DNA of 64,000 nucleotides from Aquilaria yunnanensis (GCA_039654915.1 CM077593.1:75124501-75188500); one strand, 5' to 3'. Counted from the stretch's first letter, positions 47,042 through 59,323 are shown. Program-made: numbers and translations. The notes: a model not told the origin generated them from the letters alone.

Positions 47042-49487
47042 TAACACGACCACCCGTGCCCTTGCCCAGGAAGCCCTGTGAGAGCTGGTCTCACGATGGA
47101 TTGCAATTGGCTAGTTGTGTATGTGTGCGGATTAAATCCCATGATACTAGTTGATTATCATAGAATATGCAAAATGCATGCTCTTATGCTTTGGCTTGGT
47201 TTATTAAAACCATAAAACATTAACTTGGCCAAGTAATTTCTACACAAAATAAGTATAAATAGCCAAAGCATACAAAATCAACATTTGTGTGAATTTACTA
47301 CACATAACAACTCGTGAGAACATTCATACATAAAGTAGACTAATGCCCTCACCCAAAAGCAATCCTAGAGTCGAGGACTCCTTATAACATAGACTATGGA
47401 GGCAACTAAAAGTACTGTATAAATACAAGCCTCTAGTGAGATCTCTTTGACTTAACTCCCACCACGGATGGAAATCCCAGTGGCAAGTCTCAAAAGTCCT
47501 TTGCCAAGTGCTATTAGGCTCTGCAGCCAAAGGAAGATACTAGTTAGTACTATTACTTGACCAACAAGCCAACTGTATACACCATGTAGACTAGAATCAC
47601 AAGGATTCTCAAACACTGTACCTGTACACACAAAACAGCACTACCACGATAATCCTCAACGATTACCCGGTCCAGCAACTTCAGTTTCTGCATAACATAA
47701 CTAGGGAGTTAGAATTCGACAATTCTCAGTAAGGGGTCTTCAGTGTACCTGCAAGAAAATTACTAGGACTGGACATATGATGAACATATGTAAACTTGCT
47801 GCGAGCTCACACAGCATGAGGGTCTGATATATGCACATATAACTAGGCCATAAAGACCTCTCCTCAACTAGTCATCCTCATGGTGCATCACTCCGTGCCT
47901 AGCGAGTTCTGATCACTAACCCACTCCTAGCAAGCCGAAGCTTACTGGATGAAATCATGTAGCCTTCCCATAGTCGTTATGCAGGGGAATTATGGTGGGG
48001 CTTTGTAGACTAGGCCGCAGGGCCTCTTTGATGTAGACTAGATGAACAAGGTTTCGCCTTGTGACCTCGTGGCTATGGCACGGCTAGGCCAACAAGGGTT
48101 CTAAACCTCTCACCTGAGCTAGTGGTGGCTAGTTATGTTTGTTTGCAACATAGTTTCCTTGCTTGTTGCACAAGCAACCTTAAAACTCTACAAAACTCAA
48201 AGAAACTCTTATATGTTGTAGGACTTTCGGAAGTCTCGGAGTACCCCCGGAATCCTTAGACCCCTAGGTACGCTAAGAACCCCCTTAGGTCTCACTTGGA
48301 TCAAGCTAGCAAAATGTGAAAAATTTGGCATTCATGTCTGTGGCGACGCGTCGCCACAGTTGGTAACGTTCGGTGACATTTTTCTGGATTGGCGACGCAT
48401 CGTTGGCGTCGACCTGTAACTGGTGACGTGTCGCCAATCTGCAGAAATGCAGAATTTGGCACATTTTGCTGCTATGAACTTTGGACGATTTCTACACATA
48501 CCAAACATGCATGGAATGCCTCCAAATTTCATACACTCATAGTATATGTTGCATAGAACATAACCAACTATCACAAGCTAAGCTATGATATCTTGTAACA
48601 TCAATCCAAACCTCCCAATTCCTCTAGTCCACCACAATTCAACCAAAACCTTTAACTAATGCCATAGCTAAAACTACTCGAATTCTTCAAGCAAATTCAA
48701 GCTATTAGCATTATTTGAACTTGAAAACATACTCCACTTACCTCAACTAGAAGTAACATGCAAGAATCAAGCTCCCTTTCAATCAATCAAGCTCACCAAA
48801 GTTCTACACAAGTTCGAAATCAAAACAATGGCACCAAACATCAAAACTTCACTCTTTAACCAAAACCCAAGCTTCAAACTAACTAACAAACATGAATTCA
48901 ATCAAGAACACATTTCTTACCTTGTTCAAAAATAGGGGATGGGGAAAAACGTCCTTCCAAGCTTCAAAATCATGGTTTCAAGCTTGAAATTGGTTCCTCC
49001 AAACTTATACACCTTGAATTGCACCTTTTGATACCAAGATCACTTGATTCCAAGCTTAATTTGAGAGAGAAATGAGTGAGGGAAGGATGAAAACGTGGTT
49101 ATGGCAGCCTCCGCCTTCTCTTTCCCTTCTTAAACCCTTACTTAGGATCAAGGTCACCAAGGTTTTGAGTTTAATGCAATTAAGTCCCCCATCTTTGTAA
49201 CTTAGTGATTCTTGATTAAATTCTTGTCTATTCTTTAAGTTTGAGTTAAGGTTGAAAGTTAAGTTATAAAAATTCATTTTAAAACACTCGGGACTCATCC
49301 CGGCTATTCAGGATGTAAAATTACCATTTTTCCCCTGAACTTCGTTCAATGCTTTATTTTTCTCGGAACTTAGTGAACTTTAATAAACTTCTATATTCTT
49401 GCTATGTAAACTTGAATTAAGGTTATAAACTTAATTTAAAACACTTTATCTTTCTCAATTTTGCCTCCCACTAGAAGGGCCATAACA
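47042..49487 (-). mobile_element. Solo LTR-like insertion, reverse orientation, 5-bp target duplication
   Basis: AAGAC flanks both sides (47037-47041 and 49488-49492). The insert ends GGGCCATAACA and starts TAACACGACC on +, so on the minus strand it starts TGTTATGGCCC and ends TCGTGTTA. The terminal TA instead of CA can be one transition. Length is 2446 bp with no coding domain. GGCGACGCGTCGCCA, a 15-bp near-palindrome, lies at about 48342-48356. Terminus style resembles the second insert. Confidence 0.7.
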
Positions 49488-49853
49488 AAGACTCACAGGG
49501 AAAATCATACCCCTCAGCAGATTTATCTCCAGATATGGGGATTGCTGCCGACTGTTCTTCAAGGTCCTTACTAAGGCAGCAAAAAAGAGTGGTGACCTCG
49601 GAACCAAGGTGCATCCTTGGAACGAGGACTGCCAAAAAGCCTGGGAAGAGCTCAAAGTCTACCTAACTCATTTGCCGACACTCCGGCAGCCACGGGAAGG
49701 GAAACCCCTCATACTATACCTTGCCGTCACCGAAAAGGCGGTAAGTTCGATCCTTGTAAAGGAAGAAGGGGCAAAGCAATGGCCAGTATACTATGTGAGC
49801 AAGTTCCTGTATGGTGCCGAAGTTAGGTACCCCTTGCTACAAAAGGCTATTTA

Positions 49854-52600
49854 TGTAATGCCCGGAAAATCCAAACTGATTAGGTCCCGGGGTAAGTGGA
49901 TTGGGAGCCAAAGAATTTTCCTAATTTGGGAATTTAGCTGAATTAATGTGAGGGGACATTAAATTAAGTGTTAAGGATTCATGAAATTAAGCTTGGCTTA
50001 GGCCAAGAAAAATAATGGTGAAAATGGTGGATTTCAAAGATGAAGGACTCAATTGAACAAAGGAATTGTTGTAAGTTGGGCTCAATTGCCCAAATTCAAA
50101 AGATTGGAGGACTAAGTGGGGAATTGACCCATTTTCATGGCCTTGGATGCCATGGCTAGCCATGTCCATTCAAAATAATATATTTTATGCCACCTCCACC
50201 TCCACCCACACCTCCACTCACCTTTGTCCCCCACCTTCACCACTTCATCATTTAACTTCACCAACTCTTCCAATTTGTCCCCCCACTTTGTCTCCCACTT
50301 CCCATTTGAATTATTACTCCACTAAGGCATTAGTCCCACCCATTTTGGACACCCATAACCGGACATACACTCCCCCATTCAACAAAATACATTTCTTCAC
50401 TCATCTCACCTCATTCAAGCCATTTCACTCTCTTTCTTCAATCTCTCTCTACAAACTCTCTCTCCCTTCTCTCTAGTTTTGGCCAACACTTGTTCTTCTC
50501 TCCAAGAACATTTCTAACTCTTCTCCTTCCTCCAAAAATTCTGCCATCACTAGAAATCACCCTTCCATAAATTAAAACCAAGTGTTCTTGGTAGAATTCA
50601 TGCTCTAAACACCCAAAGAGCAAGAATCAAGTAAAAGATTCAAAGAAAACCAAGGAGAGAAATTCGGCCATCTTCATTTCTTAGAGGTTTTGAACTCTTC
50701 TCAAGGAGTTCTTTGTGTATATGAGCTTCTAAGCTCATTGGGAGGAAGAATCAAGAAGAAAATTTAAAGAACATCAAGCACACAAAATTCGGTCTCACCT
50801 CCTAGTCGAGGTTTCGTAAGTGTGAACCAAGTATTCTTGGTATTTTGATTTCTTTAAGATAATTACCAAGTGTTCTTGGTATTTTATGGATTACTAATTT
50901 ATTTGGCCATTTTGGTTCTTGTGCTAGAAAATCATTTCTAGAAACCAACAAGCGAGGAAATCGAAGGAAAACAAGCTTCTAAGAAGCTTTCGGTATTGGT
51001 AAGGATTCCTATACTCTTTGAGTATTCAGGCCCCTAGGTGATGGTCAAAGAACCATATGATCCTAGGTGTGCTATGAGGGCTTAAGTTAAATTATTGCTT
51101 CGGCAATTCCGTTTTGCTCATGAGCTAAGTTAAGTAAGCAAGCATTATGGGCTAGGATTTAAGTAGGCCACCTTAAATTCCTATGCTAAGTGAGATCTCC
51201 GAAAATGAAAAGTATATGAAATTAATGAAATAAAACTTGAGGGATGCTTGCTGCCCTTCTGTAAATCAAGGTGTTAAGTGGCGTGTGTTTGTGTGCTTCT
51301 ATGAATTTGTTGTGCATGCTAACCCCCGATTTCGATTATTATTGTATATACATGTATCTTTGTGTTTTCTTTGTCTTTATGTTTTCTTTGCAGGCTTTTT
51401 GGAATATTTATTGCCATTACATTCTTGGCATATGTTAGGCCATAAAGGCCATATGTTAGGCTTTGGAAGCCATACGGAATCCTTATTGAGTTTTAAAACT
51501 CACCCGCCCTACTCTACTTTTGTAGGTAAAAGTGTGCTCGAAAGATTGAGCTAAAAGTCTTGAGTACTCTTTTTGTGGTATAAAGGTTGGGTATGTGTAT
51601 GGTATTGCTCAATTATACTAAGTATTCTAAGTATTTTAAGTTGCTTGAAAATCAAGCTAATAAGCGTGGACTTTGTGTGCAGGACTACGAGTCTAGAGTT
51701 TGTGGGAACAACGTCTTAAGGTGGATAATTAGTGTTCCTTAGCACTATGATTTATGGCTTGATTTTAAGCATGTAATTTGTTGGTCTAAGTTTAGTGACC
51801 AAATTATGAACTTAGTTAAAATTCGGCCAAACTTGATTTTGGGCTTGTAAGATGGACTATGGACACTTTGGGTGCTTTTATTGCTTGGTGGACTTACCAA
51901 GGCCCATGCATGTTTTATGGAAGTATGATTTTCATGAAAATCGGAAGCATGTATAAATTGGGCTTAAATGCATGTTTTGGGCTTAAATAAGAAATTAGAA
52001 AATTTGAATATATTCTTGGTTAATTTTGGGCCATATGCATGTTAAGTATGGAAAAGGCCCATAAGCCCATGTTTATGTGAAAACATGCTATGTTTGGTTA
52101 AGTATGTGCACACTAAAAAGAACATGCAAGAAAACTTAGAAAAGCATGAAATTTGGATGCATGTGTAAGGAATGGCTAATAAGAAGAATAGGTGCACATA
52201 TGTGAATTAATGTACGCCTAAGCATTAGTTTGGTTTTAAAAGCATTAAGAGATTTCGTGCACTAGTGAACACCAAAATACATAAGCATGCGAAGCATATG
52301 CATGAAATTAAGTTTTCAAACTTAAGTTGGTGTTTTGGTTGCCATGCATAATCTTGGCTAAAGCTTGGTAAATACCATGAAAATGAACACATGAAATCCA
52401 CATAGGTGCTAGTTTGTTTCCAAGAGCATTTAAGCTTAAACCTTTAATAAGAACATAACAAGCTAGTACCAGTAAGTATCCTGGGGTTCGTGCCCATAAG
52501 TCTTAGTGAGTAATAAAAGCCCCTTCGGTTTAATTAAACTTCCGCTGCATGTCTTATATAATTGGGCCCGAATGGGCCAGGGGCAGTTTAGGGCACGACA
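49854..52600 (+). mobile_element. Solo LTR with 5-bp target duplication
   Basis: Begins TGTAATGCCCGG and ends GGGCACGACA (TG...CA with a short inverted terminal match). ATTTA is repeated exactly at 49849-49853 and 52601-52605. Length is 2747 bp, with no coding region or primer-binding site seen, consistent with a solo LTR of a large gypsy-type element. It splits the RNase H domain of the Tat polyprotein. Confidence 0.85.
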
Positions 52601-52800
52601 ATTTATGCCCTGGTGCTTGCAAGTAGAAGGATATGTCTTTATTTCCAAGGTCACCCCATTATCGTGAGAAGCAACCTACCCCTTCGGGATATCATGAAGA
52701 GAGTAGACCACTCGCAAAGGCTTTCAAAATGGTGCATCGAGCTCGGCGAGTATGATATCACCTATGAGCCAAGGAAGACAATAAAAGCTTAAGTATTAGC

Positions 52801-53250
52801 AGATTTCATTGCGAAGTACCCATGGCCGAAGAAAGTCAACCCAACCTCAGAAATAACGAACATGAGTGGCCTCTATTTGTCGACGGGGCCTCCGGCTCCG
52901 AACATCAAGGAGCTGGAGTAATTCTTCGTGGTCCCAAAGGCATGGAAGCTATGAAAGCTATCAAATTTAGGTTTAACGTCACCAACAATATGGCAGAATA
53001 TGAAGCCCTTATAGCAAGTTTGCGCCTTTCTAGAAGAATTGGCGTGAGAAACCTAAAGACCCACATCGATTCTCAGTTAGTGGTCCGACAGATGGCAGAG
53101 GACTATAGTGCGAGGGACCCAACTTTGGCAAAGTATCACGAGCTTGTATCAAAGCTCATCTGAGAGTTCGACGCAGTGCACATCGAGAACGTGCCTCAAC
53201 GAGACAATGCTGAAGTAGATACTCTAGCCAAGTCAAAAAAGTCCATCGAA
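52801..53250 (+). pseudogene. Tat second (archaeal-type) RNase H domain
   Basis: The extra RNase H that marks Tat elements. PLFVDGASGSEHQGAGVIL carries the first acidic residue, NNMAEYEALIASL the second, THIDSQLVVRQM the third and VPQRDNAEVDTLAK the fourth, so the acidic catalytic set is present. A stop at 53161-53163 interrupts the domain before the last motif. Open part is 52822-53163. Confidence 0.85.
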
Positions 53251-54540
53251 GTACTAAGTCACCCGAGCATAGTAATAATGAGCGTAGCAGCCTCGGAAAG
53301 AGGATGGAAAAATCCCATAAAAAAGTATCTCACAACCTCGGAGCTTCCCGAAGATCCTCGAGAAGCAGCAAAAATGCGAAAATGTTCCAGACGATATTTC
53401 CTAATCGGAAAATAGTTATACCGACAGGGGCATGCGAATCCCTTACAAAGGTGTATTAGCGAAGAGGATATAGAGACAGTCCTCAAAGAAGTCCATGAGG
53501 GGGCATGTAGTTCCCACATAGGAACTGACGCCCTAGCAGAAGTACTACTTCGTCAGGGGTACTTCTGGCCCACCCTAAGAAAGGATGTGAGACAGTTTGT
53601 TCAAAGATGTGACAATTGACAAAGACACGCCAACATCTAGAGGCTGTCTTCGGAAATGATAACTTCGGCTAACTACCCTTGTCCCTTCACAGTATGGGGT
53701 AGTGATCTTGTCGGGCCTTTCCCAACTGCACCCGGAGGAGTGAAGTTTTGCGTAGTCGCAGTAGATTACTTCACCAAATGGATAGAAGCAGAGCCACTAA
53801 CAACCATTTCGGCGAAGGACATACAGAAATTTGTCTGGAAGAACATCGTGTATAGGTTCAGCATACCGAGGGTGATAGTTGCTGACAATGATTCCCAGTT
53901 TGTTGGCACGGGATTCCAAGAGTTCATTGCCGACCTCAGGATAAAAATGCACTTCTCCCCGGTAGCTCATCCCTAGAGCAATAGATAGGTAGAGGTGTCT
54001 AACAGAACCATAAAGGATGGTTTGAAAAAGAGATTGAGGGAAGCAAAAGGAAAATGGCTAGGAGAACTTCCTAGCGTGTTATGGAGCTATCGGACGACGC
54101 CCCGAAGAGCCACGGGTGAGGCACCTTTCTCACTCGTCTTCGGAACAAAGGCCATTATTCCAATCGAGGTAGTCTAACCATCGGTTAGGATACAAGTGTT
54201 AGACAAGGAAGGGAATGATCTCGGGTTGAGAGCTAAGCTCGACCTAATTGATGAACACAGAGAAGTGGCTGAGCTTAGAAGAAAAGCTTTTCAGCAAAGG
54301 GTAGCCATAGTTGTGAACTTGCATGTCAAGCGAAAAGGAATCAGGAAGGGAGACCTTGTTCTCTGAAAGGCTGAGTTTGAACCCCGAAGATCCTCGCACG
54401 GAGTACTTTCGGGCAAACTGGGAAGGGCCTTATTTGGTCCTTGACGAGGTTCGGCCAGGAGTCTATAAACTTGGCGATGCTGAAGGTGAAGAATTGAAAA
54501 ACACATGGCATTCAGATACTCTGAAGAAATTCTACACTTA
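53251..54540 (+). pseudogene. Tat integrase
   Basis: Inserts element DNA into the genome. The zinc-binding part reads HEGACSSHIGTDAL then FVQRCDN, and the second Cys of CxxC is replaced by a stop at 53617-53619. The catalytic core has GSDLVGPFP (first Asp), DNDSQFVGTGF (second Asp) and VEVSNRTIK (Glu). Further stops at 53413-53415, 53974-53976, 53986-53988, 54364-54366 break the frame; several equal a CAG-to-TAG or CGA-to-TGA change. The C-terminal part ends near 54540 with DTLKKFYT. Not functional. Confidence 0.87.
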
Positions 54541-55077
54541 GAAATTTTTTTCAGGAAATTGTACACTTAGAAAAATTTCTAAGTACAGAAAAGCTTTCTG
54601 GGAAAAATAGCCTCACTTAAGAAATCTAGCCGAACAAGGTGCGAGTATTTACTTGTGAAAATCACACATTTTCTCCAAAGGTGCGTCAACCGAACGCGGC
54701 TGATAAAAACAGGCAAAGCTTTGCCAGAACCGGTGTTATGCCGAACATGGTTGATAAAAGGCGCGAAAAGTATCTTCCCAAGGGTCCTAGACCGAAACTG
54801 GTCAAACTAACTCTTGGAACCGGAGATTACTTAAGGAGAAACTTGCCTTGAGACTTAGCCAAATTTTGGAGGAAAGAAAGAATTTTATTAAAAAGGAGCC
54901 TTATTACAAGGAGGAGATTACAAGAAAAAGGTTACAAAGAAAAAGGAAAAATAAAGCCGTGGACACCTAAGAAACCCCGCCATCATGAGATGCTCCCTCC
55001 CCAACATCCTTTGTCGCGACCTTCAGCGCCGAAGGAAGGGCGAATGGCAAGTTAAGGTGATCTATCTTGGACCAGGC

Positions 55078-57448
55078 CTAATGGGGCCCCTCAGGGATGT
55101 CCAAGGTCGCTAGGAAGGAGAGGTCGAGGTCGGGGTGTTTTGTCAAAACTTGATGTCGAGCCAGACAAAAGCCGTCCTGGAAAGCAACCTTGGTTGGTTG
55201 GTCAGCCTTGTCTTTCTTGACAGACAAGGTGTCCAGCTCGTTCTCCAACCTGGCGACCTCCTTCTCAAGCTTCTTTGCCTTTTTCTTCTTCTTTGTCTCA
55301 TTCCTTAGCGCCTTGACCTCGGTCTGAAGATCGGCATTGTCAGCAAGGGCCTTCGACAGGAGAGCAGAGTCTTCCTCTTTCTCCTTCTGGCAGGCCTCGT
55401 TGGCCGAAGTCAATTCAATGACCTTCGCATTGAGGTCGGACATCTTCTGGGAGAAATCCTTTAAGAGTTCCTCTTGACCCTTAAAGAACTCATCCCGAAG
55501 CTTGGCAACCTCCTCCTTGGCTATTTTGCTCAACTCGGCGTTCTTAACGACCGAGTTGGCACAAAATACCTTGGCCTTCTCTAGATGATCTTCAGCCCAA
55601 GATTGGATAGAAGACTGTTTCGCTGCCCAAGCTCTGAAATATCCGCTGTACTCCAAGAGCTGCAAAAAATAAGGACATTTGGTGAAGTTTTACAAAAGAA
55701 AACTAAACACTTAGAAAAATTTGGAGAAAAGATGAAGGGCCTGAATAATACATGGGCAGCGTGTTGGGACATCATCGCAGCGAGGACCTTCTCGTTCAGG
55801 CATTCATCCGCCAAGGACTTGAAAGTGGCTTGGATGAGCATGCCCCTCGCCATTTGGGAAGCAATTTGCTGGCTGTCTTTGGAGAACAAATTAATGTCCT
55901 CCGTGAAAGACCAAAAAGGCTCCATCGGAACTTTATCCTTCGGGATATGGGAGTTCCGAATGGCCCGTTTCCGGGCGTGCTCCATCATCCATGCCGAGAG
56001 TGCCAGTTTTTTTGCAAAGTCACGCCGCAGTTCCATCAGTACATTGTCCCTTAGCCATACGTCTAAAGATGGAGAACCCTAAAAATGTTTGAATTTATAA
56101 AGAAATGGCTAAAGGGCAAACCTGGTGAAACCTCGGCAACGTCATCATTAGAGTCGAGAACTTCCTCCACTTTGGCAGGGACGTTTTTGCCCTTGCTTCG
56201 TCTCCACTCCTTGAGCTCTTCGGCAGAAGGGCATCCTGCTGAAGTGCCCAGAATATCCGCCGGAGTGACAGGACTCTGGGGAGTGGAGCTGACTACTAGC
56301 TCCGATGGTAGGTCAGCGTGGACCAAAGGCTGGTCCCCGACCTCTTCAACATCTTCCGGAGGGGGGGTAGAGGGTCCTTCTTCGCTTTCTTGGCCGAGGA
56401 TGGCCCACCTCTAGACGCCTTTCGCCCCTTTGGCACAGCTCTCTTCTTCTGTTCCCCATTCTCGGTTTGACCGAGGAAGAGGGACTTGTAGAAAACAGCA
56501 GATTGGTTGCCCATCTCTGAAAAAGGAAGAAAATATCAGTGTAAGTCCAAAGGGGTACTTGTACCAAAATTTGGAAAGTGACATATTCTCGACAAGGGCT
56601 TCGTACGTGAGCTCCTTCCGAATGAGCATCACCAGCCACGCCTTCCTCCCTTCGATGGCAGGCGCTGGCATGCCGATGTTTTTCTTGTGCTCTTTGATCA
56701 CCCCTAACTCCCGAAGAACCTCTTCGGTCATAAGGTTCCACCTGATAGGGAAAGGATACAAGGAGTGTGGTGGGACCTCGGCTTCCCAGTCGGCGACAGC
56801 TCGAATACGACTGTCGAAGTCCTCAAACCTCGCCGCAAACTTAGGAGTTAGCAACTTCTTAGGATCAACAACATCCGTCTCCAGCGTTCCCTGGGCCCAC
56901 CGGGTCGGCACATGCGACCACGCCCTGTCCACCTTGAGAAAGAAGAATTTCTTTTGCCACCCTAACCAACTATGTTTGGTGGTGAAGGTGAACATGTATT
57001 TTTTGCTCCCAGACCCCCGAGGTAGCAAGAAATAGAAGCCACCTTTTGGGACCGGATAGAGCTTGTAGTACTATATAAAGAGGATGAAGTGGGGTTCTAT
57101 CTTGAAAACCCCACACATGCAGAGAAAAGCGTTGAAGTAATAATATGAGTTAGGAGGGAGTTGATTCACGGCTATGCCATGGAATTGGAAAAAGTTGCAA
57201 ATCATCTTCGGCTGAGGAAATTGAAGTCCAGCCTTTAGTTGAGCTCGGAAAACAGTGACCTCATCCGAATGGTGCATGTAACTAAGCAGGCCTGCATTAG
57301 GAAGCCTAGTCACAGCGTAAGATGGGAGGTAGAATTTAGCCTCCCACTTCTCCATTTTTTCCGAGGTGGTGCAGCATGGATGAGAGTTGAGAGTAGCCTA
57401 ACTCTCGGGAATAGGACAAACAGACATAAGTGGGACAGGAGAAGACAT
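55078..57448 (-). pseudogene. Antisense gene of the Tat element, gypsy-type putative transposase domain and coiled coil
   Basis: An additional frame on the strand opposite to gag-pol, as reported for Tat elements; its role is unknown. It begins at the ATG at 57448 (MSSPVPLM). The first exon (to about 57030) carries a domain like the 'putative gypsy type transposon' family, visible as FYLPSYAVTRLPNAG, AQLKAGLQFPQPKMICNFF and INQLPPN-like NQLPPNSYYYFNAF. Next, 56411-57028 has WLGWQKKFFFLK and PIRWNLMTEEVL. Later exons near 56296-56514, 56063-56326, 55740-56036 and 55078-55665 encode a basic linker and a long Lys/Glu/Leu-rich coiled coil. Stops at 57398-57400 and 57068-57070 interrupt it. Exon borders are approximate. 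Confidence 0.72.
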
Positions 57449-57709
57449 GTTCGGTAAAAAGAAAGGACTTTGGGAAAGGAAAACGAGTTCGGACACTAGA
57501 AAAAATGGAAAAAGAAGAAGCCGAAGGACCTTGGAAGGAAAAACCCACCGAAGCATTTGCCGAAGTCAGGATTGGTGGACGCCGTCGTAAAAAATCGCCA
57601 GAAATCGCTCCGCCGCTTGCACCGCCACAAAAGAGAAGGAAGATCTTGAGAACAGACGAGAGCAGGACAGAAGCAAAGGAAAACAAATGAGGGCCATGAG
57701 GGGAAGGAA

Positions 57710-57722
57710 GGTTTATATAAAC
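57710..57722 (-). promoter_or_regulatory. TATA-like box upstream of the antisense gene
   Basis: The palindromic GTTTATATAAAC lies about 265 nt upstream of the antisense ATG and suits a TATA box on the minus strand. The same sequence reads on both strands, so direction is not proven. Confidence 0.4.
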
Positions 57723-58150
57723 AGAAGGGGGGTAACCGAATCGTCGCCATAATTATCCTTCGAAGGCGAAAGGACACGGCTAGTGCAACCGATGCAACTG
57801 TCCCCCAATCACCGCGTGACATGTGTCGTCTAATACAGGAAATGAGGGCACGCCTCTTAACAACACGGATGCCTAGGCAGGCTTATCCGAAGAGACATGC
57901 TTGACTAATTATGAGACATGACTGTTCACTGATACACGGTAGAAAATTTGAAAGGAGGAACACACACTTCGAGAAAAAACCAAGGGCATAGCTAAAAGAC
58001 AAGGAGGATCACCTACAAGCTACCTCGGCTGGGAAGGCACACCCTCGGAGAATAAAGTGTTCCCCAGCCAAGATAACTGCCAGCCTTCATAAATGGGCCC
58101 CATGAAGTACTCTGAGAATCTGCACGGTGAAGCAACCACTTCGGCTTTCC

Positions 58151-58160
58151 GAGGGGGGCA
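58151..58160 (+). other. Polypurine tract
   Basis: GAGGGGGGCA lies 2 nt before the 3' LTR and is the expected site for plus-strand priming. Confidence 0.7.
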
Positions 58161-58162
58161 TG

Positions 58163-58923
58163 TGTTGGCCAAAGGGCTATTGCCCTTCGAAAAGCCGAGC
58201 TCTGGCGAAGCGTCACCCCCGGTAAGGCCGAGTATCACCCTCGGGAAATACGAGCACCACCCTCAGTAAGATGACCTGACCAGTTTCGGGAGAGGTAAAC
58301 TCACCATCCTCGGAAGAGGAGAACATCCTCCGAAAGGGGTCACTTATGCCGAGGGGACTTGCGAATAACTGAAGCAACCTCGGCAAGAAACCCTCCCATC
58401 CCGAAGGGGTTTCTCTCACCGAAGGGGTCTCAACAATACGACAAAAATGGTTAAGGAGTCTCTGACACGCTGTCCTCGCAGACGTCCTGACACACCGCCC
58501 TCGCACACATCCTGTCGCGTAGACCTCCCGCAGCCCTGACTTCTGACCAAGACGGCCTATGGCCGACTAGAGGTCCTTATTCCGAAGGTACGGACGGAAT
58601 CTAACCGAACACGTGTCACGATCTGAGCGGGCTGTGTCAGGCAAGTATTTTCTGACACCTCCCTATAAATACTTGGGAAGCGACCTTGGTAAAGAGGACT
58701 CTCCAAAAATAAAATGCACTCCTTACTCTCCATCTAGCTAAATACTGACTTGGGCGTCGGAGGCTTCTTCCCCAAAAAAACACTTCGGGGATCTCGTAAC
58801 CCTTGTTCTTTGAGTCTTTCAGGTAGCCTCTCCCACCAAAAGTCTCCCCTGCAGACACCCTCCTCACCAGAACTCTCTACTACGGGCCATTATGTCGTAC
58901 AACGAGGATGCCAGCGGGCACCA
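58163..58923 (+). repeat. 3' LTR of the Tat element
   Basis: Begins TGTTGGCCAAAGGG and ends GGGCACCA, with a TATA box at 58663-58671. It is 15 bp shorter than the 5' LTR because of small indels. Confidence 0.93.
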
Positions 58924-59323
58924 ACACTAATATTAATAATTTTTTTTTATATTTCACATTCAATTGCATACTGTGTCTAGGTACTACCTTTTAAATACTA
59001 CAATTGAGACACAATTCTTAAGGAGTAGTGTTATATATACTAAGTTTCACCAACATGTTTTATTGATAACTGAGAAAAAATAATTTTTATCATATATAAT
59101 TTTGTACAAGTTTTTAGTTAATTTAGCAAAAGGTTATTATCTTTTATGGGCATTATGGTCAATTAAGGCTATCTAAAGTGATAGGAAAAAAGCATTTTCA
59201 ATTAATTCTCATTATTATGGGAGGGGAATAAGTGAATGATTTATTAAACCTCAAGAGGTAAAGCAAAGATTCCCAAATAAGAGGGAGTAAGTAATGGTTT
59301 CATTAAACTTGTGGTAATTTTTT

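Larger units (their letters stand above)
46318..52800 (+). pseudogene. Tat reverse transcriptase and RNase H, split by two solo LTRs
   Basis: Copies element RNA into DNA and removes the RNA strand. Parts: 46318-47041, 49488-49853 and 52606-52800. RT motifs: SFLDTFSGYHQIKMDL, MPFRLKNAGATYQRLMNKIF and the catalytic YVDD at 46798-46809. The region resumes after the first insert as RLTGKIIPLSRFISRYGD and continues through VYYVSKFL. After the second insert it reads IYALVLASRRICLYFQGHP. The reading frame is restored if each insert and one copy of its 5-bp duplication are ignored. A stop at 46513-46515 replaces an expected Arg (CGA to TGA). Dead by insertion. Confidence 0.88.
42043..58923 (+). mobile_element. 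Ty3/gypsy LTR retrotransposon of the Tat lineage, 16.9 kb, decayed and nested
   Basis: The 5' LTR is 42043-42818 and the 3' LTR 58163-58923. ACACT is repeated exactly at 42038-42042 and 58924-58928. Order on +: gag, protease, reverse transcriptase, RNase H, a second (archaeal-type) RNase H, integrase; then a long 3' spacer with an antisense frame. The second RNase H and the antisense frame are marks of the Tat lineage. Three later insertions lie at about 45281-46315, 47042-49487 and 49854-52600. Over the first 330 bp the LTRs differ at about 16-18 positions by eye (about 5%), so the insertion is of moderate age. Many in-frame stops make it non-autonomous now. Confidence 0.93.
41384..59323. 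mobile_element. Long-arm fold-back element split by the Tat retrotransposon
   Basis: The left arm 41384-41741 and the right arm 58949-59323 are inverted repeats. For example GTTGGTGAAATTTAGTATAT on the left matches the complement of ATATACTAAGTTTCACCAAC on the right, and CTAAATTAACTAAAAACTTG also pairs. With the retrotransposon removed, the element is about 1.05 kb. The outer ends (AAAAAATTCC/AAAAAATTACC) resemble the MULE-type family at 13672 and 27980, but a 9-bp target duplication was not identified. Confidence 0.8.
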
